NCBI GenBank assembly: GCA_028551475.1 | Contig: CM052354.1 | Location: 25,071,258 to 25,135,257 of the forward strand | Length of the DNA: 64,000 bases | DNA from: Casuarina equisetifolia | Taxonomy: Eukaryota; Streptophyta; Magnoliopsida; Fagales; Casuarinaceae | Direction: 5' to 3' | In this document: positions 55,213 to 64,000 of the stretch, in pieces | Layout: every line of letters starts with the position of its first letter | Position numbering within the stretch: the first letter of the stretch is position 1 | Made by a program: the position numbers and the translations under genes | Notes under the pieces: generated by a model | Told to the model about the DNA's origin: nothing | Seen by the model: the letters and a program-made list of their open reading frames with translations, nothing else | Database searches by the model: none

Positions 55213-57384
55213 ATGATTAGTCTTCGACCCCCGTCGTGGAGTATCTCAACCATAGTATGTGTTCTGATTCTTCTCATCCCAACAATATCAGGTGATTGCA
55301 CTTGTGATTCTACCACCGAAGACACAAAGGATGGCTCAGCACTCCCTTATAAACTGGGCGCAATAGCTGCCATTCTTGTTTCTAGTGTTATAGGCGTAAG
55401 CTTCCCCTTGGTAGGCCAGAAAATTCCAGCTCTAAGGCCTGAGAATGATTTCTTTTTCATAACCAAGGCTTTCGCAGCCGGAGTGATTCTGGCAACCGGA
55501 TTTATTCATATACTACCGGATGCATTTGAAAATTTGTCTTCGCCTTGCCTTAGTCAAGTTCCGTGGGGCAATTATCCCTTCACAGGTTTCTTTGCCATGT
55601 TGTCAGCTGTTATGACATTAATGGTCGACGGGTATGCCTCAAGCTATTATCGGAAGTCACACCAAAACAAGGAGGTGAATGGTTTAAACTCCAAGTTCAT
55701 TGGCATCTGCATAAACTACGTGCGCATGTACTACTTTTTCGTCCCATCACTAAGTTTTGTTTGGTTTTCACTGAAAAAAGAAATTGCAGGTGAATGCAGA
55801 TCAAGAGAAGGGCGATGAACCCGCGGGGCACTTACCTGTTCACACGGATGCCACCCATGGTCACGCTCATGGGTCGCTCTCCCATTCCCATGGAGATTTG
55901 GCTCTGCCAGATCTAATTCGTCACCGTGTTATAGCACAGGTACTGCCTCAGGTTTAAGTTTACTGCTCGTCAACTCTTTTCCAATGGTAACCACAAGAGC
56001 TCTAACTCTGATGGGTCTTTCCTTCAGGTGTTGGAATTAGGAATTGTGTTTCATTCAGTGATCATCGGAGTAGATTTGGGTGTTTCTCAAAGCGTAGAAG
56101 ATATAAAGCCTCTCCTGATAGCCTTGTGTTTCCATCAATTCTTTGAGGGATTAGGGCTTGGTGGCTGCATCGCTCAGGTATAGCTCCCAATCCTGTCGAA
56201 CGATGAAGATAGTCACTCTTTTTCAACGAGAGAATTTTGATTTGTAAAACTCTGTAGACAGTTCTGAAATTAGTGTTGGTATACTACTAAGCGAATTTCG
56301 ATTTGCAAACCTTTGTAGACTGTTCTGAATTAAATGTTGGTATAGTTTTAGAGAGTTGGCAATTGGTTTGGACATGTTCTCATGATCACATCTTCATCTC
56401 TTTAATGGTGAACATAACTACGACAGATAAAAACAAGCTCACTTGGCCATTATGCCTAGTTCCTAGAGAAAAAATCAAGAGTAATTATCATATGATCGCT
56501 AATTATATGATAGGTGTTATAGGCTTATGGAAGCTTGTAAAAGCTTAAGCTTATAAGGGCCTAAATTAAGGATGATACTCAATTAAAATATATCGAGACT
56601 ATCTTTTAGATTTAGGTCTTTGGGCAAAGTGTTTAAAACACATAACCGTGGGAAAGAAATACTAAAATGTTTCGGGATAAACTATAATCATGGAAAGATG
56701 TATCAGAAGTTCTTTTTCAATGTTAGGTCAAAATACTACACCAATCATTGTTTGGTATGGACTAATTATTTGATCCATGTTGAATGGTGCTACTTGGCAA
56801 CTCCTATCTTGTATTATTTGGTTCGTTCTTTGGTTTTGTATTGTAGTCTCTATCTTGTATTATTTTGTTCGTCCTTTGGTTGAGTTGCAGTCTCTCTCTT
56901 TTTTCTTGTGCTTGTTCTCTCAATACATACTCATCAAGAAAAAGCATTTTGTTGTTTCTTACCCCAAATCCAGTATATTATTGAATTTGTCAAAAATTTG
57001 CTTCATCAACTTTATGTTTATAGTAGAATATTTAAAATGCTTACCTTGCTTAGCAATTTTTTTTTTATTGCAATGTAGGCGAAATTCAAGTCTATATCTG
57101 CAGCAATAATGGCAGCATTTTTCTCACTCACTACTCCAATAGGGGTCGTGATCGGTATTGGAATATCAAGCACTTACGATGAGAACAGCCCGACTGCTCT
57201 AATTGTTGAAGGGACTTTAAATGCTCTTGCAGCTGGAATTCTGATTTACATGTCGCTTGTCGACATGCTTGCTCAGGATTTCATGAACCCCATTTTGCAA
57301 AACAACATGAAGTTGCAACTGGGGGCAAATAGTTCAATGCTTCTCGGGGCTGGATGCATGGCTGTATTGGCTTATTGGGCATGA
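55213..57384 (+). CDS. ZIP gene 5: IRT/ZIP-type divalent metal transporter
   Basis: Exons 55213-55674, 55790-55939, 56028-56177 and 57079-57384, 355 residues, phases as in genes 1-3. Signal peptide [20 protein letters not shown]. The metal loop is altered: the first cluster reads [16 protein letters not shown] (His to Asp) but a new SHSHGD follows, so His content is kept in a different layout. Span 4 [10 protein letters not shown], span 5 FHQFFEG. Asp103, Asp139 and, unlike genes 1-3, Glu106 match IRT1. Unusual residues are Thr84 in span 2 (FITKAFAAG, Ile elsewhere) and Gln69. Two perfect ZDREs 384 and 414 bases upstream make it the best candidate for strong zinc-deficiency control. Confidence 0.93.
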
Positions 57385-58080
57385 TCTATAAGCACTCGTC
57401 TTGCGCTTTCTTGAAATTTTTGTTGGGTATCTTCTTGTGCTTTTACAGAAAGAAATACTTAGCATGGAGACTTTGTACAAAATTTTGACGATTAGATAGA
57501 GAAGAAAGTGCGACAGTGGTAATAAAGGTTTTCTTTGTTTATTTCAGCAGACGACCTAGTCACATTCCCTTGTCTGTCAATTTTTCTGCAACTTCAGTCA
57601 TTTGCTTCTTTAGTAAAGATGTGCCTTTTATTATTGTATTTCAGGCTTGTCCTCCATCCGGAAAAATATTCACTTTCACACCGTAGCGACCATATCATAA
57701 GAATCCATAAGAACATTCAGTAGGTAGTAGAACATATAGTAGTTTGTCGATTTTAGTTTCGGAATTGTCAAAACCAAAACCAAAACTAAAACCATATTAA
57801 GTGCACCTTCCATCCAATATGAGTGTGAGTTCTTACAAAGTAAAGTTAGGGAAGAACAAAACCATCTCAGGAGTACAGAAAATTAATAGCTGATAAATTT
57901 GAAAATCATTTAAAACTTCCCCCAGCAAAAGGGTAATTAAGAGGCCTAAAAGTAATCCTTTTTCTTTTTTCTGAAAAGACTTTTTCAAGGCATCCAAATA
58001 GAAGGGACCACTAATGTGGTGTGGAAGGAACATATTTCAATAGATTTGATCGCACAACCTCCGTGTTACCATGATTTAGG
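57385..58080 (+). repeat. Conserved 3' flank of ZIP gene 5
   Basis: Matches the flanks of genes 1 and 3, down to 'GAAGGGACCACTAATGTGGT' and 'TTTCAATAGATTTG' also found near 49220-49270. Confidence 0.75.
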
Positions 58081-59883
58081 ATTTTTGTGTAGCTTCTTAT
58101 GGTAAAACTAGTACTACAAAGATGGGTGGTTTCAACCATTCCAAAATAATGGATTGGAATGTGCAAACACCAATTTCAAAATGGATCCAATACATAACTT
58201 TAAAGTTCATCGAATTTGAAACTGTACTATTGTATGGCCTCTAAAGAAAAATTTACCACCTTATCTAAATTAAAGGACACAATAATAATTATGGCAATGA
58301 ATGGAGATAGATCATACATACTGGAGATGGATATTTCAAATGAACTTATTTTCAAGTTTAGTTTTCGTCAATACATTGTCCCGATCCAACTTAATCCTTA
58401 ATTGTCTCTTCGGCAACAATTAAGGGAGAATTCTTTTTCTTTGCCTGGAGTAGACGAGAATAAGGTGCTATTTAGACTGGGATCTCTAGTTTCACCTAAG
58501 CTACTAACTAAGGGACCAAAGAAAGAAGTCTTATCTGTGTGGTTTAGCTCTTTGAAAAGCCATTCACAAAAACCAAGATTGCAATTAACTGTGACCACCA
58601 TTTTCTTGGTAATCTTTCGTGGCTTTGAAATACAATTATCATCTTCAAGGTGTGACCTCCTGTTGGTTCCCATTGGATGAATGCTTATTTGATCTCTACC
58701 TCATAAGAATTATCACCTTTTTTTTTTTTAGATAAAGTAATATAAAGACATCAAATCAAGGTAGTAAAGATTTTTTGGAAATTTTTGAAAAGTATCGATG
58801 GTATAAAAAATCAATTTTATGCTTGATTAATCTTTCTTTAGGGGTCAATAAGAAAGCAAAAAAATAAAATTTTGTACTTGATTAACTTTAAACTTTGACT
58901 TTGAATTTGAACAAATTTCGAAGCTTTATTTAAGCAGTTAGACATAAGCATCAACCAGTGAGTTCAAATCAGGAAGAGCAAGCTGCCGAGATACCCAGGG
59001 GTCAGGCTAGGAGGGCGTGCGTTTCCGGATGGAGTCAAGCAGCTGAAATTCAAACACCAAGTGCTTTAGTTATTTTGTTGTTTTTGGTGTTTTACTTAAT
59101 CAAGAGGTTTGCCCACGCTTTTAGATTTTTAGTCGGTCATTTAAATTATTGTGTTATTATTTAAGAATAAGGTCGTGCAATTATAAAGTCTAAATCATTT
59201 TTTAATCAAAGTGAATACTTACTCAAAGAAGTTAGAGTTCTTACTAAAAAATGTTAGACTTTTCAAGAAGTTCAGTTCTTTTCTGAAAAGACTTAGATTT
59301 CAATTCTATTTATCTTTGATATTCGCCATTATTAGAAAGAAGAAGAAATTTAGCTATTTGGAATACTTGGATTGACCTGTACAAATGGCTAGGCCAATCA
59401 CTCGTTCTGCAACCCTTCTTGAAGTCTTATTAATCCACCCTTATATTTTGGACTGCCTTCGTAACACTTTTCTTCTCCTCTTTTCCTATTTTTTTAATCA
59501 TTCGTTAGGTATATATTAGTATATGTATATTCGTGTGTCTGATGGAAATCATAAACTGGGTAAAGACCTCTTAGAACAGCCAATCTTTCAGGAATTTGGA
59601 ATAGAATATAGTCCTCCTATTCGCACGATTTTTGGGGCTTGGATTGATGGAAGTGATACCACGCGACATACTATATAATAAAATAAAAATAAAAATAAAA
59701 ACGTAACATGTTCTTTTCTTTATCAAACACTAGAATCGAATAACATTCCACCCTCAAACGCTCTTTAGTCTGTTTGGACAGCCTTGCAATGAAGAATTGT
59801 TGGATCATGAACTTTGTGGACGTTGGCTTTCTTTCTCATTTGCGCTGCCATTATGCTTAAATTATACACTTCTCTGCTTGACA

Positions 59884-59941
59884 TGTTCACGGCATTGTTC
59901 ATTCACTTTTTATTGTAGGACAATGAACAATGCCGTGAACA
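59884..59941. repeat. Perfect 20-bp hairpin
   Basis: TGTTCACGGCATTGTTCATT (59884-59903) is the exact reverse complement of 59922-59941, with an 18-base loop. Sequences of this kind occur in plant MITEs; a small-RNA hairpin is another option, though the stem is short for a plant miRNA precursor. Confidence 0.8.
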
Positions 59942-60918
59942 GACTAAAGAGCATTTGGTTGGTAATGGAGTTCAATCGTCAATGGATGGACTACGTGACT
60001 ACCGCTTTTTGCATAGCACCTTGAAGGGTCACAGAAATTCGCGGAAAGTTTTAATTCCATCTGAGTTTTTTGAACCAAAGAAAGAGATTGTGTTCCATAT
60101 CTATATTTAGCAAACAAACAAAGCTGATACTTGAATATAACAAAATGGCATACAAGTTGTTATTAGAAAGTTCATAATTCAATTCAAAAATTAACTTAAT
60201 AATAAGTTTTTTTCTCTCCAGTGTGAGAATCATGACCTCTAACATCTCCACCCACCAATCTTCCAATGACACCATCTAAATAATGGGTTTGGAATACAAC
60301 TTAATATGAGCATTAATATCATATTAAAGAGTTTAAAATTTTACTCAAAAATTAAAAGAAATTTCATTCATTTAAACTTAATCACAAGTTTTTTTCTCAC
60401 TAATATAAGACTTGTGACCTCAATCAATTATCCAAAAACACTTTTATCAGGCATTATTAGTTTACTACTAAACTAGTTAGTAATTGACAATAGTCTCTCC
60501 TCTTTTGGTTATTGAAATCCATAACTGGGGTGGTCTGGTCCAAATATCATTTACAGGCCTTCATCCAGTGCAACGTCGTGGATCCCATTTCGATGAGCTC
60601 TGTAAAAGATCAAACCTTTTTGAACGGAAATTGCTGAGGAGGATCCACTACAATCTTCTAACAATTGAGAAAAATGCACTGTTGGACTGAATCTAGCGGT
60701 TGTCATGGTCAGTTTCCTTTTTACTCGGAAGAGCAAATTACGTTCATGAAAATCTACTTATTTTCATCGTAGAAGATTGAACAGTAATTAAATAGAGATT
60801 AAGATCAATCTTATGTTCTCTTTTTATTCTAAGTTGTGAACCTCCGAGCTTGACAACTCGTAAATACTTGTATAAACCGACCCTCTTGTCTGAAAGAAAC
60901 AGCTGGGTTTACTTAGTG

Positions 60919-61061
60919 CACTTATCCTACTTTGCAATGAATTGACAGTGCTCTATGGTAATGATAAGGTCATCAAAAGCAGGATGGTGGCACTTATCCT
61001 ACTTTGCAATGAATTGACAGTGCTCTATGGGAGTGGTAAGGTCATCAAAAGCAGGATGATG
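60919..61061. repeat. Tandem duplication, unit 72 bp
   Basis: Two nearly identical copies start CACTTATCCTACTTTGCAAT and end 'GGTCATCAAAAGCAGGATG'. Confidence 0.9.
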
Positions 61062-61144
61062 GGTGGGGAATCATAAAGAATGCCCAACATCTCAGCGTCT
61101 CAGTTAGGTTTCACGAGACAGCTGAGAAAATGACCAGTTTAGGC

Positions 61145-61340
61145 AACGAAAAGGAAGGTGTGTACACTATGTTGTCATGAAAGCCACTCTACTGGTGATT
61201 CCAATTAAAGATGTTTAAAAATCATGTATTCTATTGGTGATTCGACTTAAAGGTGCTTAAAGATCAAGGATTGTGTTGTCATGCAAGCGCTCTATTCAAG
61301 GTGATTCTACGTAAAGGTGTTTAAAATCAAGCCCAGTTTA
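61145..61340. repeat. Degenerate tandem repeat, three units of about 55-65 bp
   Basis: Units share 'CTCTA(C)T...GGTGATTC', 'A(C/A)TTAAAGGTG' or similar, and 'TTTAAA(A)ATCA', with 'GTTGTCATG(A/C)AAGC' before two of them. Confidence 0.6.
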
Positions 61341-61382
61341 GCCAATTGAGACATAGTCCAGCTCCATTACGAAGAGAGAGTT

Positions 61383-61500
61383 TGCTCCTAATTGGATCCG
61401 CACCTTGTTTTGCACACTCGGGTTCATGAAATCCGCAGCCAGCACCATACAAGTCAGAGTCCTAGCTGCAAGAGCATTAAAAGTCCAATGAATAGAGCAG
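61383..61500 (-). pseudogene. Broken ZIP last exon (unit 1)
   Basis: Minus-strand match to the final ZIP exon around LNALAA-TLT, DFMNP and the following NKVRIQ-type stretch. It is shorter and more damaged than the unit 2 copy; the acceptor side is replaced by unrelated DNA. Confidence 0.6.
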
Positions 61501-61749
61501 TTGGACTGTTCACGTTGTAGGTGCTTGGTATTAGAAGAACATAACTAGTCTCTACTAGACAATAATAGGGACTGCTAATCCTTAATTTGTCAAGAAAAGC
61601 AGACCAGTAGTCAAGAAAATACGCAAGTTGAGTGTTAGCTATCCATGGAGAGAATATCGAAGATGATAGGTCCTTTGGAAACGCTTAAAGGCTATTTTTT
61701 TACTTGCCCTTCGTAATCATAAAAATATCATAAGATAAAGAAGGGTCGG

Positions 61750-62190
61750 GCCTCCCAATACTGGCCTACTTATGTGAAATTGCCCAAGCATATCAAATCC
61801 AATAGTTAGAGATTTATATAAATCAAATATTACAAACTTAAACAATAGATATTGATACTATTTATTATATAGGACCTTTGTCAGAAGGTTTAATGACTAT
61901 CCTTTAGTATGAAGTTAGTGAGTTTAAATGAGACCCTTCCATATGTTTTTCTTATACAAAATAATAGTTAATTTCAATATGTTTTATCCTCTCATAAAAT
62001 GTTGGATTGGCTAAGATGTACTTAACTATTTTATTATCAAAATATAAGTAGGTAAGTCATGAGATAACTATATCAAAATCTTAAATAATCCAAGAAACTA
62101 GATAATCTCATATACCATAAAAGTCATGGCTTTGTATTCAATCTCAGCTTTCTCAATTTAATTGGCTTCCAAGTCATACAATTTTGAAAT
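61750..62190 (-). mobile_element. Ty1-copia fossil (RNase H end of pol), unit 1
   Basis: Minus-strand sequence retains pieces typical of the copia RNase H domain, such as NPTFYERIKHIEI and EIEYKAM. Strongly broken, with many breaks, no LTRs recognised; old, and older than the tandem duplication that copied it. Confidence 0.65.
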
Positions 62191-62389
62191 ACACAACAAT
62201 CAAGAAAAAAAAAACAAATGTAACAAGACATTTATTATATATGGATAATCAGGAGATGGATATAAGATTAGAATGAAATTTTGAAACATATAAAAAGGTA
62301 ATAAGCACAAGGATGTTGTATGTATGCCAAGCAAATCCTATGTGAGTAGCTATAATACATGTTCTATTAGGCAATATATGGATGATGAG

Positions 62390-62574
62390 ACGTTTGCTAC
62401 AAATTGGACCCGCACCTTGTTTTGCATCCGTGGGTTCATGAAATCCGCAGCTAGCAGGTCGCCAAGTGCCATACAAGTCAGAGTCCTAGCTGCAAGAGCA
62501 TTAAAAGTCCAGCTAATAGAAGCACTTGGTATTAAAAACGCCATTACTATCGCAGATGTTGTCTTGAATTTTGC
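62390..62574 (-). pseudogene. Broken ZIP last exon (unit 2)
   Basis: On the minus strand a CATTCAG acceptor is followed by AKFKTTSAIVMAF, then, after an internal deletion of the span 6 region, [35 protein letters not shown] is closest to gene 4. The C-terminal end has drifted. No other ZIP exon is nearby, so this is a transposed or remnant exon. Confidence 0.8.
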
Positions 62575-62999
62575 CTGAATGGCAAGTAGGGAATGAAAAT
62601 TCGTTAAAGAAAGTGCACCTTTTAGGTAAGGATTTATCGAAAAAAAAAAAAGGAGAAAACTAGCGGATATACCATTAAAGCAAAACCAAGGGTGCTGAAG
62701 AGCAACCATTCAAAATGAAGATCATAACTAGTGTCTATTAGACAATACTAGGGACTGCTAATTCTTAATTTGTCAAGAAAAGCAGACGCAATAGTCAAGA
62801 AAATACGCAAGTTGAGTGTAGCTATACATGTAGAGAAGATGGAAGATGATAGGTCCTTTGGAAACGCTTAAAGCCTTTTTTTTATTGCCCTTCATAATCA
62901 TAAAAATATCATAAGATTGTATAATATACACAAATTACATAAATAAAGAAATGCAAAGGATTGCGTCCAAAGAAAAGGTCTGTACAGATAAGATAGGTT

Positions 63000-63450
63000 G
63001 GGCCCCCCAACAGTGGGCTACTTATGTGAAATTACTCAAGCATATCAAATCCAATAGTCAAAGATTTATATAAATTAAATATTTCAAACTTGAACAATAG
63101 ATATTGATACTATTTGGACCTTTGTGAAAAGGTTTGATGACAACCCTTTAGTGTGAAGGTAGTGAATTTAAGTGAGGTGCTTCCATATATTTTTCTTGTA
63201 CAAAATATAGTCAATTTCAATATGTTTTATCCACTCATAAAATGTTAGATTAGCTACAATGTGCTTAACTATCTTATAATTAAAATATAAGTAAGTGAGT
63301 CAATAGATAACTACATCAAGATCTTAAGTAATCTAAGAATCTAAATAATCTTACACACCATAAAAGTCATAGCTCTATATTTAACCTCAAATTTCTCAAT
63401 TCAATTGGCTCCCAAGTCATACAATTTGAAAATACACAACAATCTAGAAA
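63000..63450 (-). mobile_element. Ty1-copia fossil (RNase H end of pol), unit 2
   Basis: Second copy of the 61750-62190 fossil, carried by the tandem duplication. Heavily broken. Confidence 0.6.
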
Positions 63451-63625
63451 AAAACCAATGTAACAACACATTTGTTATATGCGGTTAATCAGGTGATGGA
63501 TATATGATTAAAATGAAATTTTGAAACATATAAAAGGCAATAAACACAAAAATGTTGTATTCCAAGCAAATCCTATGTGAGTAGCTATAATACATTTTCT
63601 ATTAGGCAATTTTATGGATGATAAG

Positions 63626-64000
63626 AAGAAAGAAACGCAAAAACACTCTTAACATTAAAAATTAAACACACATACGATATCAATGGCCCATTCTAGGGCG
63701 TCATGGGCTAAGCAATGAGGGCTACAAAGTTCCCTCCATTACAGGAGGTTTGCTGTCCACCACTGTATTGAGCTTTTGAGTCTAGAAAAATAGGTTGTCC
63801 ATGCCCATATTTGGACTGTTCAGCTCATCGTAGAGGCCCATATGTGGCTGGTTCGGATCTCTGGCAGAAGGTGGCCCAATTTGCTCGGTTGATCCTTGGC
63901 GAGCAGAGAAACCAGGGCATCGTCTTCTTTTGTACCACTTTTTAGGCTAGTCGACTGGGAGTCCGATCAGCTTGAAACTTTGGTCCTTCGAATGGCTGGA
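63626..64000. other. Window end, nothing recognised
   Basis: Composition becomes less AT-rich (from about 63700), which may mark the edge of another element or gene, but no frame or motif supports a call. Confidence 0.4.

Larger units (their letters stand above)
58081..61375. other. Gene-poor stretch
   Basis: Open frames at 58398-58680 on both strands lie over each other; a 41-base part (58415-58460) resembles 53810-53855 of the RRM fragment. No complete gene recognised. Confidence 0.5.
61376..63625. repeat. Tandem duplication of a unit of about 1.0-1.2 kb
   Basis: Unit 1 (61376-62393) and unit 2 (62394-63625) align end to end. Each has a ZIP last-exon relic, then 'GGGACTGCTAAT(C/T)CTTAATT', then 'AGATGATAGGTCCTTTGGAA', a copia fossil and a closing 'AATCCTATGTGAGTAGCTAT'. 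Divergence is clearly higher than between copies L and R. Confidence 0.85.

Noticed and set aside
57257-57266. TTGTCGACAT, close to the zinc element
   Set aside because: The first base is T, not A or G, and it lies in the last coding exon of ZIP gene 5 (LVDM), where codons explain it.
58402-58680. A 92-codon plus-strand gene
   Set aside because: It overlaps an equally long minus frame, has no domain and no start context; part resembles a broken RRM gene.
62350-62709. A 119-residue minus-strand protein gene
   Set aside because: It is a ZIP last exon with an internal deletion, preceded by an acceptor and intron-like sequence, with no upstream exons.

Overview
The window looks like nuclear DNA of a flowering plant, most likely a eudicot. 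It is AT-rich, genes carry short GT-AG introns, there is a nuclear-type tRNA-Ile, a plant chromovirus retrotransposon, and plant gene families throughout (ZIP metal transporters of the IRT/ZIP class, SKIP23/DUF295 F-box proteins, secreted RNase T2, rhamnogalacturonate lyase). I cannot name the species.

Layout. 0-7.7 kb: a minus-strand tRNA-Ile(AAU) and then gene-poor DNA with several short tandem, direct and inverted repeats. 7.7-12.6 kb: ZIP gene 1, preceded by at least three decayed copies of its own promoter and 5' leader. 14.9-15.4 kb: an orphan ZIP upstream block, cut off where a foreign block begins. 15.4-41 kb: a block holding F-box (DUF295), RNase T2 and rhamnogalacturonate lyase genes. 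It exists as two direct copies of about 7 kb (copy L from 15.4 kb, copy R from 32.8 kb) plus a third, inverted and decayed F-box locus at 30.1-31.9 kb. Copy L has been split by a 5.67-kb Ty3-gypsy chromovirus (22013-27682); copy R keeps the matching empty site. 41.1-58 kb: ZIP genes 2, 3, 4 and 5, all on the plus strand, apparently intact, 355-357 residues each. 53.8-54.5 kb: a minus-strand fragment of an RNA-binding (RRM) protein gene. 58-64 kb: gene-poor DNA ending in a tandemly duplicated unit of about 1.1 kb that carries broken ZIP last exons and Ty1-copia fossils.

Main points. The ZIP genes form one tandem family. Genes 1, 2, 3 and 5 share four exons at identical positions; gene 4 is a more distant member with three. 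Upstream of genes 2-5 lie perfect copies of the 10-bp palindrome ATGTCGACAT, which fits RTGTCGACAY, the zinc-deficiency response element bound by bZIP19/bZIP23-type factors in Arabidopsis. The small module around it has been multiplied in front of genes 3 and 5. Gene 1 has no perfect copy. The five proteins also differ at the residue matching Arabidopsis IRT1 Glu103, a known metal-selectivity position: Val, Ser, Asp, Glu and Glu in genes 1 to 5. The cluster therefore looks like a family diverging in both regulation and metal choice. The RNase T2/F-box pairing recalls an S-locus layout, but the F-box type argues against that function.
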